From positions 3,596,001 through 3,660,000 of the forward strand of contig NZ_CP104562.2 in NCBI RefSeq assembly GCF_025398155.2: a stretch of DNA of 64,000 bases, written 5' to 3'. A program made the position numbers and the translations under genes. Every line of letters starts with the position of its first letter. Position 1 is the first letter of the stretch. A model generated the notes under the pieces. That model saw nothing but the letters and a program-made list of their open reading frames with translations, was not told the origin of the DNA and made no database searches. Shown one piece after another: positions 16,525 to 27,993 of this stretch. Source of the stretch: Roseateles amylovorans (GTDB lineage Bacteria; Pseudomonadota; Gammaproteobacteria; Burkholderiales; Burkholderiaceae_C).

Positions 16525-16546
16525 GGCGAGCTCCTGATGTGGTGAT

Positions 16547-16593
16547 GCCGTGGTGCCGTGGTGCCGTGGTGCCGTGGTGCCGTGGTGCCGTGG
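16547..16593. repeat. Octanucleotide tandem array (~5.9 units)
   Basis: GCCGTGGT is repeated from 16547. The array lies between the antiporter stop (16614) and the VOC start (16524), so it occupies the promoter region of the VOC gene. Copy-number change would alter promoter spacing. Confidence 0.95.
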
Positions 16594-16613
16594 CGATTGT
16601 CAGGTGCGCCAGC

Positions 16614-17816
16614 TCAACTGGCGCGAAACACCAATTCCCGAATCTTCGCCAGCCTCGGCGCCACCATCGGCACGGTCAGCATGGTGGAGCCCACGGCCAT
16701 CAACAAGAGCGCGGTGAAGGTCTCGTTGGAGATGATCTGTTTGTCCAGCAGCACATTGGCGAAGATGATCATGATCAGCGCCTTGGTCTGCAGCAGCCAG
16801 CCGATGATGCCGGCCTCGCCCGGCTGCCAACGCAGCAGACGTCCTGCGATGTGCACGCCCAGCAGCTTGCCGCTGATCGACGCCACCAACAGCAGCGCCG
16901 CCGCCACGAACACCATCCCGCCTTCCAGTCCCCACTGGGTGCGCAGACCGGTGCTGAGGAAGAAGACCGGCATCACCACCAGCAGCACATGGTGGCGCAG
17001 AGCGTCCATCTGGCGCTGGTCGAACCAGTCGGCGTCCATGACGACCCCCGCCAGGAAGGCGCCCACCATGTAATGCAGGCCGGACCAGTCCGCACCGAAG
17101 GCACACACGGCCAGCCAGATCAGGCCGACATACCAGCGGTCGCGCTCGGGGATGGCGCGCATCAGGCGCCGGAACAGCACCGTGGCCAGCGCAAAGCCGC
17201 TCAGGAACAGCGCCTGCTTGCCCACCCGTGACCAGTCCATCAGGATCACCGCCAGGACGCCCCAGATGGCGATGTCATCCAGGCTGGCGTAGCGCAGGAT
17301 CCGCTGTCCGATGGGCTGGCGCAGGATTTCCAGTTTTTCCAGGAACAGGATGAGGATGGGCAGCGCCGTCACCGCGCAGGACATGCCCACGCCGACGATG
17401 AACTGCCAGGTCTGCGCCTTCGCCCCCATCCATTGGCTTCCCAGGCCCAGCATCGCCACGGCGGCCACGGCGCCCAAGGCCATCGGCACGCCCAGCGCGA
17501 GGCCAGCGGTGATCCCGCTCTCGACCCGGTGGACCCAGGCTTTCTTGAGGTCCAGCTCGATGCCGGCGATCCAGACAAACAGCATCACCGCCCACCAGGC
17601 CACCCCGTTGAGCGACTGCACCACCGGCGCGCTGAAGACGAACTGGTAGTACTCGGGGAAGGCGCGCCCCAGCACGCCCGGCCCGAGCAGGATGCCGGTG
17701 ATGATCTGCACCACGACCAGCGGCGCGGCATAGTCGATGCCGCCCAACCGCCACACCAGGTAGGGGACGGTGAAGATGATCGCCATGGCGATCAGGAAGA
17801 TCTCGGTCGTGGTCAA
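16614..17816 (-). CDS. Cation:proton antiporter (CPA2/Kef-like)
   Basis: This is a membrane antiporter of about 400 residues with 11-13 hydrophobic segments, the transmembrane domain of the CPA2 family, without a cytosolic TrkA-N domain. Features are LVVVQIITGILLGPGVLGR in the first part, the charged FVWIAGIELDLKKAW segment, and YASLDDIAIWG, which holds the acidic residues expected in the ion path. It would exchange Na+ or K+ for protons. The start chosen is TTG at 17816, preceded by AGGGGA. A second TTG at 17846 lacks a ribosome binding site. It follows malQ by 51 bases. Confidence 0.8.
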   Translation of the reverse strand: MTTTEIFLIAMAIIFTVPYLVWRLGGIDYAAPLVVVQIITGILLGPGVLGRAFPEYYQFVFSAPVVQSLNGVAWWAVMLFVWIAGIELDLKKAWVHRVESGITAGLALGVPMALGAVAAVAMLGLGSQWMGAKAQTWQFIVGVGMSCAVTALPILILFLEKLEILRQPIGQRILRYASLDDIAIWGVLAVILMDWSRVGKQALFLSGFALATVLFRRLMRAIPERDRWYVGLIWLAVCAFGADWSGLHYMVGAFLAGVVMDADWFDQRQMDALRHHVLLVVMPVFFLSTGLRTQWGLEGGMVFVAAALLLVASISGKLLGVHIAGRLLRWQPGEAGIIGWLLQTKALIMIIFANVLLDKQIISNETFTALLLMAVGSTMLTVPMVAPRLAKIRELVFRAS

Positions 17817-17867
17817 GTGGTGTCCCCTGCGCTGGCCCTGTTGCAACGGGCTCTGAGGGGACGAATT

Positions 17868-19391
17868 TCACCCCGGCAGATGGGCCCCGGCAATCGGGGC
17901 TCTCCCGCTGGTCGCAGCGATCAACCCGAGCACCCGGCCGGGCTCGGCGCCGACCATGTCCCAGGTGAAGCGCCAGCCCCAGTTGCCGCCCAGGATGCCG
18001 GGGATGTTCATCCGGTGCTCGCTGCCCAGCCCCAGCACATCCTGCAGCGGATAGACCGCGATGTTGGCCACCGAATTGGCGCAAGCCCGGATCATGGCCC
18101 AGTGGATGTCGTGCTCCCCGCAGGCCAGATAGGACCCGGCGAAGGCGCGCTCGCGCGGACCGGCCTGGTTCCACCAGCCGCGCACCGTGTCGTTGTCATG
18201 GGTGCCGGTATAGGCCACGGCCGCACGGGGCCAGTTGTGGGGCAGGAACTCGTGGCTGCCGTCGCCACCGAATCCGAACTGCAGGATCTTCATCCCGGGG
18301 TAGTTCAGCGCATCCCGCAGTTCGTGAACATCCGGCGTGATGAAGCCCAGGTCCTCGGCCACGATCGGCAACTCGCCCAGCGACTTGGCGATCGCATCGA
18401 ACAGCGCCTTGCCCGGACCGGTTTTCCATTGGCCGCGGGTCGCATCGGGACTGTCGGCGGGAATCTCGTAATAGGCCGCGAACCCGCGGAAGTGGTCGAT
18501 GCGGAACACGTCGGCCGAGGTCAGCGCCCGTTGCACCCGGGCGCTCCACCAGCGGAAATGCTCATGAGCCATCTTGTCCCAGCGGTAGAGCGGATTGCCC
18601 CAGCGCTGGCCGGCGGCGGACATCGCATCCGGCGGCACGCCCGCGACCACCGTGGTCTGGAAATTCTCGTCCAGTTCATAGAGATCGGGGCGGGACCAGC
18701 AGTCGGCGCTGTCGTGGGCGACGAAGATGGGCAGATCGCCCATGATGCGCACGCCGCGCGCATTGGCATAGGTTTTCAGCGCCGCGCATTGCACGTCGAA
18801 GCACCACTGGACAAACTGCCAGAACGCGACCTCTTCCGCATACTGCTCGCGGGCGGTGGCCAGGGCCTTGGGCTCCCGGGCCGCGAGGTCGCGCGGCCAT
18901 TCCCACCACGGCTGACCGTTGCGCGGCGAGCGGATCGCCATGAACAGCGCATAGTCCGGCAGCCAGTGAGGCTGCGAGGCGCACCAGGCTTCATAGGCCT
19001 CCCGCTCCGCCGGCAGCGCCTGGGCGAAGAAGCCGGCGGCGGCGGCGCGCAGTTGCTGTTCACGCCAGGGCAGGACGCGGCCGTAGTCGACCTGACGGGC
19101 ATCGAAGCCCTCCGCCGGCAGCACCGGTGCGGCCAGCCAACCCTTCTCGACCAAGGGCTCCAGCGCCACCATCCACGGGCTGCCGGCGAAGGCGGACACG
19201 CCCTGATAGGGACTGTCGCCCGGTCCGATCGGCGTGCTGGGCAACCACTGCCACAGGCCCTGGCCGGCGCCTTGCAGCCAGTCGACGAAATGGTAGGCCT
19301 CCGGCCCGAAGTCGCCGATGCCGTGCGGCCCGGGCAGCGAGGTGATGTGCAGCAGCACGCCGGATTGGCGCTGGTTCAGATCGATGGTCAT
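17868..19391 (-). CDS. malQ: 4-alpha-glucanotransferase (amylomaltase)
   Basis: MalQ (507 residues, GH77) transfers maltodextrin segments between chains and releases glucose. The signatures are the N-terminal SGVLLHITSLPGPHGIGDFG, the SDSPYQ-like GDSPYQGVSAFAGSPW, the nucleophile region DVFRIDHFRGFAAYYEIPA, the acid IVAEDLGFITPDV and the TGTHDNDT stabiliser. All three catalytic acids are present. The Met at 19391 is used; the frame continues 20 codons upstream without family character. It is the last of four co-oriented genes (glgP-glgB-glgX-malQ) and completes the set needed to process glycogen or imported maltodextrins to glucose units. Confidence 0.95.
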   Translation of the reverse strand: MTIDLNQRQSGVLLHITSLPGPHGIGDFGPEAYHFVDWLQGAGQGLWQWLPSTPIGPGDSPYQGVSAFAGSPWMVALEPLVEKGWLAAPVLPAEGFDARQVDYGRVLPWREQQLRAAAAGFFAQALPAEREAYEAWCASQPHWLPDYALFMAIRSPRNGQPWWEWPRDLAAREPKALATAREQYAEEVAFWQFVQWCFDVQCAALKTYANARGVRIMGDLPIFVAHDSADCWSRPDLYELDENFQTTVVAGVPPDAMSAAGQRWGNPLYRWDKMAHEHFRWWSARVQRALTSADVFRIDHFRGFAAYYEIPADSPDATRGQWKTGPGKALFDAIAKSLGELPIVAEDLGFITPDVHELRDALNYPGMKILQFGFGGDGSHEFLPHNWPRAAVAYTGTHDNDTVRGWWNQAGPRERAFAGSYLACGEHDIHWAMIRACANSVANIAVYPLQDVLGLGSEHRMNIPGILGGNWGWRFTWDMVGAEPGRVLGLIAATSGRAPIAGAHLPG

Positions 19392-19473
19392 GGGCGTCTC
19401 TGAGGGTCGAGTTGTTGGGTAGGGCGCGTCGGTGCCAGATGGCGATGTCAATGGCTGAGCGGCTGACCGCGCT

Positions 19474-21594
<2,121 letters not shown>

Positions 21595-21735
21595 GGGGCG
21601 CGGTGACGAGGCGGTCAGTGGGAAATTGATGAGGGGGCGATGGACGTGATGCGAGGGCTTGAGGCGGATGGCTTGAGACCGATGGCGTGAAGCAGATGAC
21701 GTCGACGGTCAGCGGGTTGTGCCTGCGCGCCGGTG

Positions 21736-23934
21736 TCACACCCGCCCCAGAAAGATCGTGGCCAGCGGCGGCAGGTCCAACACCAGTTCGCCGTCCGTCA
21801 CCTCCATGTGTCGCTCGACATCGCCGATGCCGCTGCCGCCGTACCGGCGCGCATCGGTATCGAGCAACACCCGCCATGAGGACGAGTCGGCACGGTCGGG
21901 CACGCGCGTCGGCAGCGGAATGCGATAGCGCTCGCGCGGCACCGGCGTGAAGTTGCAGATCGCGACGACCGGCCGCTCGTCATCGTCATACCGCGCGAAG
22001 GCAAAGACCGATTGCTCCCGATCCTCCGCCTGCAGCCATTCGAAGCCCGCGCTGTCGCAGTCCTTGCGGTGCAAGGCGGGCTGGGCGCGGTACAGGCGGT
22101 TCAGGTCGCCGACCAGGCGCAGCACACCGGCATGGCGCTCGTCATCCACCAACGCCCACGGCAGCGGCTGCTCGAAGTTCCATTCGCTGCGTTGTCCGAA
22201 TTCCTGGCCCATGAACAGCAGCTTCTTGCCGGGGTGCGCCCACATGAAGCCGTAGTAGCTGCGCAGATGCGCGAAGCGTTGCCAGTCGGCCGGATCGCCC
22301 GGTTCGCCGGGCATCTTGCCGAGCAGCGAGCCCTTGCCATGCACCACTTCATCATGGGAGAGCGGCAGCACGAAGTTCTCGTTGAAGGCATAGACCAGCC
22401 CGAAGCTGATCTTCTCGTGGTGCCAGCGGCGATGGATGGGCTGCTCACGCATGTAGTGCAGCGTGTCGTTCATCCAGCCCATGTTCCACTTGTAGTGAAA
22501 GCCCAGCCCACCCAGCGAGGTCGGCGCGGACACTCCCGGAAAGGCGGTCGACTCCTCGGCGATGGTGATGAAGCCCGGCGCCTCGCGCCCCAGCAGCTCA
22601 TGGGTGTGACGCAGCAGTGCGATGGCCTCCAGGTTCTCGCGGCCGCCGTGGATGTTGGGAATCCATTCCCCGGGCGGGCGCGAATAGTCGCGATACAGCA
22701 TCGAGGCCACCGCATCCACCCGCAGCCCGTCCAGCCCGTAGCGCTCCGCCCAGAACAGCGCCGCGCCGGCCAGGAACTGGCGCACCTGCGGCTTGCCGAA
22801 GTCGTAGATCAGGGTGTGCCAGTCGCGGTGCCAGCCCTCGCGCGGATCGGCATATTCATACAGCGGCGTGCCGTCGAACTTGCCCAGGCCATGCGGGTCT
22901 TCCGGGAAATGCGCCGGCACGAAATCCAGCAGCACGCCCAGGCCGGCCGCATGGCAGGCACGGACGAAGCGGCGCAGGCCGTCCGGGTCGCCGAGCCGGG
23001 CCGTGGGCGCATGCAGGCCCAGCGTCTGGTAGCCCCAGGAGGCATCGAACGGATGCTCGGTGATCGGCATCAGCTCCACATGGGTGAAGCCCAGCCCGGC
23101 CGCATACCCCGGCAGTTCGCGGGTCAGCAGCGCCCAATCGGGAAAGCCGTCATCGGTCCGGCGCCAGGACATCGGATGCAGCTCATAGATCGAGATCGGC
23201 GCATCACGCCGATTGGCCGCCGCACGCGCGGCCGACAAGCCCATCGGGGCCGGCAGTCCGGCGATGACGCTGGCGTTCTCCGGCCGCATCTGCGCCCGGA
23301 AGGCATAGGGATCGGCCTTCAGCGGCAGCAATCGGCCCTCGCCATCCAGCAGCTCGAACTTGTAGAACTGACCGCGTTTGGCCTTGGGGATGAAGATCTC
23401 CCAGACACCGGCCTCATGGCGACGACGCATCGGATGCCGACGGCCATCCCAGCGGTTGAAATCACCAACCACGCTCACCCGCCGCGCCGCGGGTGCCCAG
23501 ACGGCGAAGCGCACGCCGTCCACGCCGTCCACCGCCATGGGATGCGCGCCCAGCCACAGCCAGGGACGCGGATGCTCGCCGCGTGCCAACAGCGCCAGCT
23601 CGACTTCGGGCAGCAGCGCACCAAAGGCATAGGCATCGGGCAGCACCCGCTCCACGCCGTCGTCACCGGTCACCGCCAGCCGATAGTCGAAGCGCTTGCG
23701 GCGGCGCGGTACCGGCAGCTCGAAGAAGCCGCTGCCGGGTCCCGCAGGCTCGGCCAGGTCGCCCAGCCGCTTGCCGCTGTCGGCATCCAGCACGCTGACG
23801 CTGCGCGCGCCGGGCTGCACCGTGCGCACCCACAGACGGCCGCTGCCGTCGTCGGCCTCATGCAGACCGAGCACGGCAAACGGGTCGCCGTGCCGCGCCT
23901 GCAGCAAGGCCTGGATCGCTTCATCGGCGAGCAT
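21736..23934 (-). CDS. glgB: 1,4-alpha-glucan branching enzyme
   Basis: GlgB (732 residues, GH13) forms alpha-1,6 branches in glycogen. It has the long N-terminal part (DPFAVLGLHEADDG), a CBM48 region (FAVWAPAARRVSVVGDFNRWDGRRHPMR) and the barrel. The nucleophile region is DGLRVDAVASMLYRDYSR, the acid ITIAEESTAFPGV, and the stabiliser LPLSHDEVVHGKGSLLGKMPG. All are intact. It starts 37 bases after glgP, so the two are probably cotranscribed. No glgA or glgC lies in the window, so synthesis precursors must come from elsewhere or the enzyme remodels maltodextrin-derived polymers. Confidence 0.95.
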   Translation of the reverse strand: MLADEAIQALLQARHGDPFAVLGLHEADDGSGRLWVRTVQPGARSVSVLDADSGKRLGDLAEPAGPGSGFFELPVPRRRKRFDYRLAVTGDDGVERVLPDAYAFGALLPEVELALLARGEHPRPWLWLGAHPMAVDGVDGVRFAVWAPAARRVSVVGDFNRWDGRRHPMRRRHEAGVWEIFIPKAKRGQFYKFELLDGEGRLLPLKADPYAFRAQMRPENASVIAGLPAPMGLSAARAAANRRDAPISIYELHPMSWRRTDDGFPDWALLTRELPGYAAGLGFTHVELMPITEHPFDASWGYQTLGLHAPTARLGDPDGLRRFVRACHAAGLGVLLDFVPAHFPEDPHGLGKFDGTPLYEYADPREGWHRDWHTLIYDFGKPQVRQFLAGAALFWAERYGLDGLRVDAVASMLYRDYSRPPGEWIPNIHGGRENLEAIALLRHTHELLGREAPGFITIAEESTAFPGVSAPTSLGGLGFHYKWNMGWMNDTLHYMREQPIHRRWHHEKISFGLVYAFNENFVLPLSHDEVVHGKGSLLGKMPGEPGDPADWQRFAHLRSYYGFMWAHPGKKLLFMGQEFGQRSEWNFEQPLPWALVDDERHAGVLRLVGDLNRLYRAQPALHRKDCDSAGFEWLQAEDREQSVFAFARYDDDERPVVAICNFTPVPRERYRIPLPTRVPDRADSSSWRVLLDTDARRYGGSGIGDVERHMEVTDGELVLDLPPLATIFLGRV

Positions 23935-23971
23935 GGGATCAGGAGGAAGTTGAGGGTCGCGGAGTCCGGCC

Positions 23972-26581
23972 TCAGCCGAGGCTCTTCACCGACCAGACGC
24001 GGTCGACGTAGTCCTGAATGGTACGGTCGGACGAGAACATGCCCATGCCGGCGATGTTCAACACCACCCGCTCGGCCCAGGCCTGCGGATCACGGAACAG
24101 GGCATCCACCCGCTCCTGCGCCTTCACATAGTCGGCGAAGTCCGCCATGAGCAGGTAGACGTCCTCGCCCAGCAGCTTGTCGATCAGCGCGCGGTAGCGG
24201 CCGCTGTCGCCCAGCGAGAAATCGCCACGGGCAATCGCGTCGATGACGGCCCGCAGCGGCGGGTTCTTCTCCACATGATGGCGCGGCTCGTAGCCCTGCT
24301 GCTTCAGCGCCTCCACCTCGTCGGTGCGCAGGCCGAAGGTGAACATGTTGGCTTCACCGAAGGCTTGGGCCATTTCGATGTTGGCGCCGTCCCAGGTGCC
24401 GATGGTCAGGGCGCCGTTGAGGGCGAACTTCATGTTGCCGGTGCCCGAGGCCTCGGTGCCAGCGGTGGAGATCTGCTCCGACAGGTCGGCGGCGGGGATG
24501 ATGGTTTCGGCCAGCGACACGCCGTAGTTGGGCAGGAAGACCAGCTTGAGCCGGTCGCCCACCCGCGGGTCGCTGTTGATCACCCGGCCCACATCGTGCG
24601 CGAGCTGGATCACCGACTTGGCCATCACATAGGCAGACGCCGCCTTGCCGGCGATCACCACGGTGCGCGGCACCCAGCCGGCCTGCGGATTCGCCACGAT
24701 CGCCTGATAGCGGCTGATGACATGCAGCAGGTTGAGCAACTGGCGCTTGTATTCGTGGATGCGCTTGATCTGGACATCGAACAGGCTGTCCACCCGCACC
24801 GTCACGCCGAGTTCGCGCTGGATGCGGTCGGCCAGTCGCTGCTTGTTCTCGCGCTTGACCGCCTGCAACTCCGCACCGAAGGCGCGGTCGCTGGCCAGCG
24901 GACGCAGGTCGGCCAGTGCGTCCAGGTCCTTGCGCCAGGCGGGGCCGATGCGCCGGTCCAGCAGCGCGGACAGCGACGGATTGGCCTGCTGCAGCCAGCG
25001 GCGCGGCGTGACGCCGTTGGTGACGTTGTGGAAGCGCTCCGGGAAGATGCGGGCGTAGTCGGCAAAGATGGTCTGCACCATCAGGTCCGAATGCAGCGCC
25101 GCCACGCCATTGACGCGGTGCGACGCGACGATGCTCAGCGCGGCCATGCGCACCCGGCGCTCGCCGTGTCCGCCGTGGCCACCGTGGTCACCCTGCCCCT
25201 GCCCTTCATCGATCAGCGAGACGCGGCGCAGCAGATCGTCATCGCCCGGGAAGCGCTGCTTCACCTCTTCCAGGAAGCGGTGGTTGATCTCGTAGACGAT
25301 TTCAAGGTGACGCGGCAGCAGCGCTTCAACCATGCGGACCGGCCAGGTCTCCAGCGCCTCGGGCATCAGCGTGTGATTGGTGTAGCTGACCGCTTGGCGG
25401 GTGATGGCCCAGGCCTGATCCCAGCCCACTGCGTGCTCGTCCAGCAGCAGGCGCATCAGCTCGGCCGGGGCCAGCGCGGGATGGGTGTCGTTCAGATGGA
25501 TCGCATTGGCGCGACCCAGCAGGTCCAGCGAGCCGAATTCGCGCAGGTGACGCGCGATCAGGTCCTGCAGCGACGCGCTGACCAGGAACGCCTCCTGCTT
25601 GAGCCGCAGCAGGCGGCCCGATTCGGTGCTGTCGTCCGGATACAGCACCCAGTTGATCGCATCGGCCTGCACCCGGTGCGCGGCGGCGGCGGCATGCTCA
25701 CCCTGGCAGAAGACGGCAAAGTCGATCGGCGCCAGCGCCTGGGCCTGCCATTGGCGCAGCGTCGAGACCCGCTCGCTGTGGTGGGCCGGAACGATGAAGT
25801 CATAGGCCTGGGCCACCAACTGCTCTTGCGGCAGCCAGCGACGGGCGCCATGGGCCTGCACCTCCACCCGGCCGCCGAAGCCGACCGGATAGCGCAGCTC
25901 CGGCCGCGGGATCTCCCAGGCATTGCCCAGCGCCATCCAGTCATCCGGCGCCTCGATCTGACGGCCGTGCTGGATGCTCTGCTTGAACATGCCGTACTGA
26001 TACCGCAAGCCATAGCCGAAGGACGGCAATCCCAGCTCGGCGAATGAATCCAGGAAGCAGGCCGCCAAGCGACCCAGTCCGCCGTTGCCCAGCGCGGCGT
26101 CGTTCTCGCGCTCCAGCACATCGGGCAAGGACTGGCCCTCGGCGGCGAAGGCGGCGCGCAGGGTGTCGTCCAGCTTCAACGCAGCCAGCGCATTGCCGAG
26201 CGCGCGCCCCATCAGGAATTCCATCGACAGGTAGTGCACGCGCCGCACCGCGGCCGCCGGGCCGCGTGCCGCATCCGCCGCCTGGGTCTGCGCCCACCGC
26301 TGGCCGAGCAGCTCGCGGCAGGCCTTCGCGGCGGCACGCATCAGGGCCTGCGGGCCGTCTGCCGTGCCGGCGATCAGGCGCTCGCGCTGCAGCGCCTGCC
26401 CGAAGGCGGCGATCAGTGCGGGCGAGGCGGCCGAGGCCGCGCCGGCGGTGAGCGACGCCTTCGCCGGTGCCAGGTCCTGCGCGGTGGCCGACGAGGCATC
26501 CGGCAGCGGGCGGGGGGAAGCGGCAGTCGTCATGGCATTACCGGTCGAGTTGGGGGACAGGGCATGGGCGGCGACGGTCAT
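23972..26581 (-). CDS. glgP: Glycogen/maltodextrin phosphorylase
   Basis: GlgP (869 residues, GT35) is a PLP-dependent phosphorylase that releases glucose-1-phosphate from non-reducing ends. Landmarks are HYLSMEFLMGRALGNAL, NDNAALGNGGLGRLAACFLDS, the region ending in HEYKRQLLNLL, and the PLP-lysine segment GTGNMKFALNGALTIGT. About 55 N-terminal residues are Ala/Pro-rich and unlike the family; the Met at 26533 would trim 16 of them. Neither start has a clear ribosome binding site. It is first in the minus-strand operon and divergent from malK across about 310 bases carrying two operator-like sites. Confidence 0.94.
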   Translation of the reverse strand: MTVAAHALSPNSTGNAMTTAASPRPLPDASSATAQDLAPAKASLTAGAASAASPALIAAFGQALQRERLIAGTADGPQALMRAAAKACRELLGQRWAQTQAADAARGPAAAVRRVHYLSMEFLMGRALGNALAALKLDDTLRAAFAAEGQSLPDVLERENDAALGNGGLGRLAACFLDSFAELGLPSFGYGLRYQYGMFKQSIQHGRQIEAPDDWMALGNAWEIPRPELRYPVGFGGRVEVQAHGARRWLPQEQLVAQAYDFIVPAHHSERVSTLRQWQAQALAPIDFAVFCQGEHAAAAAHRVQADAINWVLYPDDSTESGRLLRLKQEAFLVSASLQDLIARHLREFGSLDLLGRANAIHLNDTHPALAPAELMRLLLDEHAVGWDQAWAITRQAVSYTNHTLMPEALETWPVRMVEALLPRHLEIVYEINHRFLEEVKQRFPGDDDLLRRVSLIDEGQGQGDHGGHGGHGERRVRMAALSIVASHRVNGVAALHSDLMVQTIFADYARIFPERFHNVTNGVTPRRWLQQANPSLSALLDRRIGPAWRKDLDALADLRPLASDRAFGAELQAVKRENKQRLADRIQRELGVTVRVDSLFDVQIKRIHEYKRQLLNLLHVISRYQAIVANPQAGWVPRTVVIAGKAASAYVMAKSVIQLAHDVGRVINSDPRVGDRLKLVFLPNYGVSLAETIIPAADLSEQISTAGTEASGTGNMKFALNGALTIGTWDGANIEMAQAFGEANMFTFGLRTDEVEALKQQGYEPRHHVEKNPPLRAVIDAIARGDFSLGDSGRYRALIDKLLGEDVYLLMADFADYVKAQERVDALFRDPQAWAERVVLNIAGMGMFSSDRTIQDYVDRVWSVKSLG

Positions 26582-26666
26582 AGGGTGTTCAGCGATGAGG
26601 GCGACCCAGGTCGACCTCTACAGTCGGGAGGACGATTTGGAGTATCCCTCAAGCCCGTCGAATTCA

Positions 26667-26681
26667 TGTAGTTTGACTACA
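26667..26681. promoter_or_regulatory. Operator-like palindrome 1 (glgP/malK)
   Basis: TGTAGTTTGACTACA has perfect 6-base arms around a 3-base centre, and the flanking A and T extend the arms to 7 (26666-26682). It is midway between the divergent glgP and malK genes. The form suits a dimeric LacI- or GntR-type sugar regulator, but no regulator gene lies in the locus. Confidence 0.55.
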
Positions 26682-26755
26682 TCGGGTTATCCCGAATGAT
26701 GATGCAAGTGATTGATTTTGATGGATTCAACTTCGAACACGAGGGTGTAGCCGCG

Positions 26756-26784
26756 TTGTGAATCGGCAAGGTGGCATGTATATT
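26756..26784 (+). promoter_or_regulatory. malK operon sigma-70 promoter
   Basis: TTGTGA (26756-26761), 17 bases, TATATT (26779-26784). The transcript would begin near 26791 and have a ~100-base leader before the GTG start of malK at 26893. Confidence 0.6.
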
Positions 26785-26791
26785 CTCTACA
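26777..26791. promoter_or_regulatory. Operator-like site 2 over malK -10
   Basis: TGTATATTCTCTACA matches site 1 at 11 of 15 positions, keeping the TGTA...CTACA ends. It overlaps the -10 element and probable start point, a position expected for repression. Confidence 0.5.
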
Positions 26792-26892
26792 AACAGCACG
26801 CCTCGGCGAGCGCCTTCGCGCCCCCCGGGCCTGCATGCACACCAACGAGTGAGACAGGCGGCACCCCACCGGGTGGCCGCGGAGGTATTGAA

Positions 26893-27993
26893 GTGGCGGA
26901 TGTGAAGCTGCAAGCCGTGGCCAAGGCCTATGGCGAGACCCGGATCCTGCATGGCATCGACCTGGAGATTCGGGACGGCGAATTCATGGTCTTCGTCGGC
27001 CCGTCGGGCTGCGGCAAGTCCACCCTGTTGCGGACCATCGCCGGTCTGGAGGACATCACCGGCGGCGAACTGCGCATCGGTGGCCGGCTGGTCAATGACG
27101 TGCCGCCAGCGGAGCGGGGCATCGCGATGGTGTTCCAGAGCTATGCGCTCTATCCGCACATGAATCTCTACGACAACATGGCCTTCGGCCTGAAGCTGGC
27201 CAAGGTGCCGAAGGACGAGATCGATCGCGCGGTGCGCTACGCCGCCCGCATCCTGCACATCGAGCATCTGCTGGAGCGCAAGCCCAAGGACCTGTCGGGC
27301 GGGCAGCGACAACGGGTGGCCATCGGCCGCGCCATCGTGCGCAAGCCGGAGGTATTCCTGTTCGACGAGCCGCTGTCCAACCTGGATGCGGCCCTGCGGG
27401 TGCGCATGCGCTATGAATTCGCCAAGCTGCATGAGGACCTGAAGACCACCATGGTCTATGTGACCCATGACCAGGTCGAGGCGATGACCCTGGCCGACCG
27501 CATCGTGGTGCTGAGCGCCGGCAAGATCGAGCAGGTCGGCACGCCGATCGAGCTGTATGAGCATCCGGACAACCTGTTCGTCGCCGGCTTCATCGGCAGT
27601 CCGAAGATGAACCTGATCGAGGCTGAAGTCACCGAGGCCGCCGCCACCCAGGTCGTCGTCCGGCTGGGGACCGGCGCCATCGTCCGCGCGCTGGTGGATG
27701 GCGCCCGCGCCCGCCCTGGCGACCGCGTGACCCTGGGCGTACGCCCGGAGCATTTCCAGGTGGGCGGCGACAGCAACCTGATCGACACCACGGTGACCTT
27801 CGTCGAATCGCTCGGCGGCACCACGCATGCCTACTGCGCCTATCCCGGCGTGGAGGACGCGCTGACCTGCGAATTCGACGGCCGCACCCGCGTGCGCGCT
27901 GGCGACAGCCTGTCGCTGCAACTGCCGCCCGACGCCTGCTATCTCTTCGATGCGCAAGGGCTGGCCTTCCAGCGCCTGGGGGTGCCCGCATGA
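26893..27993 (+). CDS. malK: Maltose/maltodextrin ABC transporter ATPase
   Basis: MalK-type ATPase (366 residues) energises the MalEFG importer from the cytoplasm. It has Walker A GPSGCGKST, Q-loop FQSYALYPHM, signature LSGGQRQRVAIGRAI, Walker B VFLFDEPLSNLD and the H-loop YVTHDQ. A C-terminal regulatory OB domain follows (about residues 235-366: GSPKMNLIEAEV, LGVRPEHF). The start is GTG at 26893 with GGAGG seven bases upstream. An in-frame ATG at 26758 would lie before the predicted transcription start and add a non-family N-terminus. The stop overlaps the MalE start (ATGA). Confidence 0.92.
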   Translation: MADVKLQAVAKAYGETRILHGIDLEIRDGEFMVFVGPSGCGKSTLLRTIAGLEDITGGELRIGGRLVNDVPPAERGIAMVFQSYALYPHMNLYDNMAFGLKLAKVPKDEIDRAVRYAARILHIEHLLERKPKDLSGGQRQRVAIGRAIVRKPEVFLFDEPLSNLDAALRVRMRYEFAKLHEDLKTTMVYVTHDQVEAMTLADRIVVLSAGKIEQVGTPIELYEHPDNLFVAGFIGSPKMNLIEAEVTEAAATQVVVRLGTGAIVRALVDGARARPGDRVTLGVRPEHFQVGGDSNLIDTTVTFVESLGGTTHAYCAYPGVEDALTCEFDGRTRVRAGDSLSLQLPPDACYLFDAQGLAFQRLGVPA

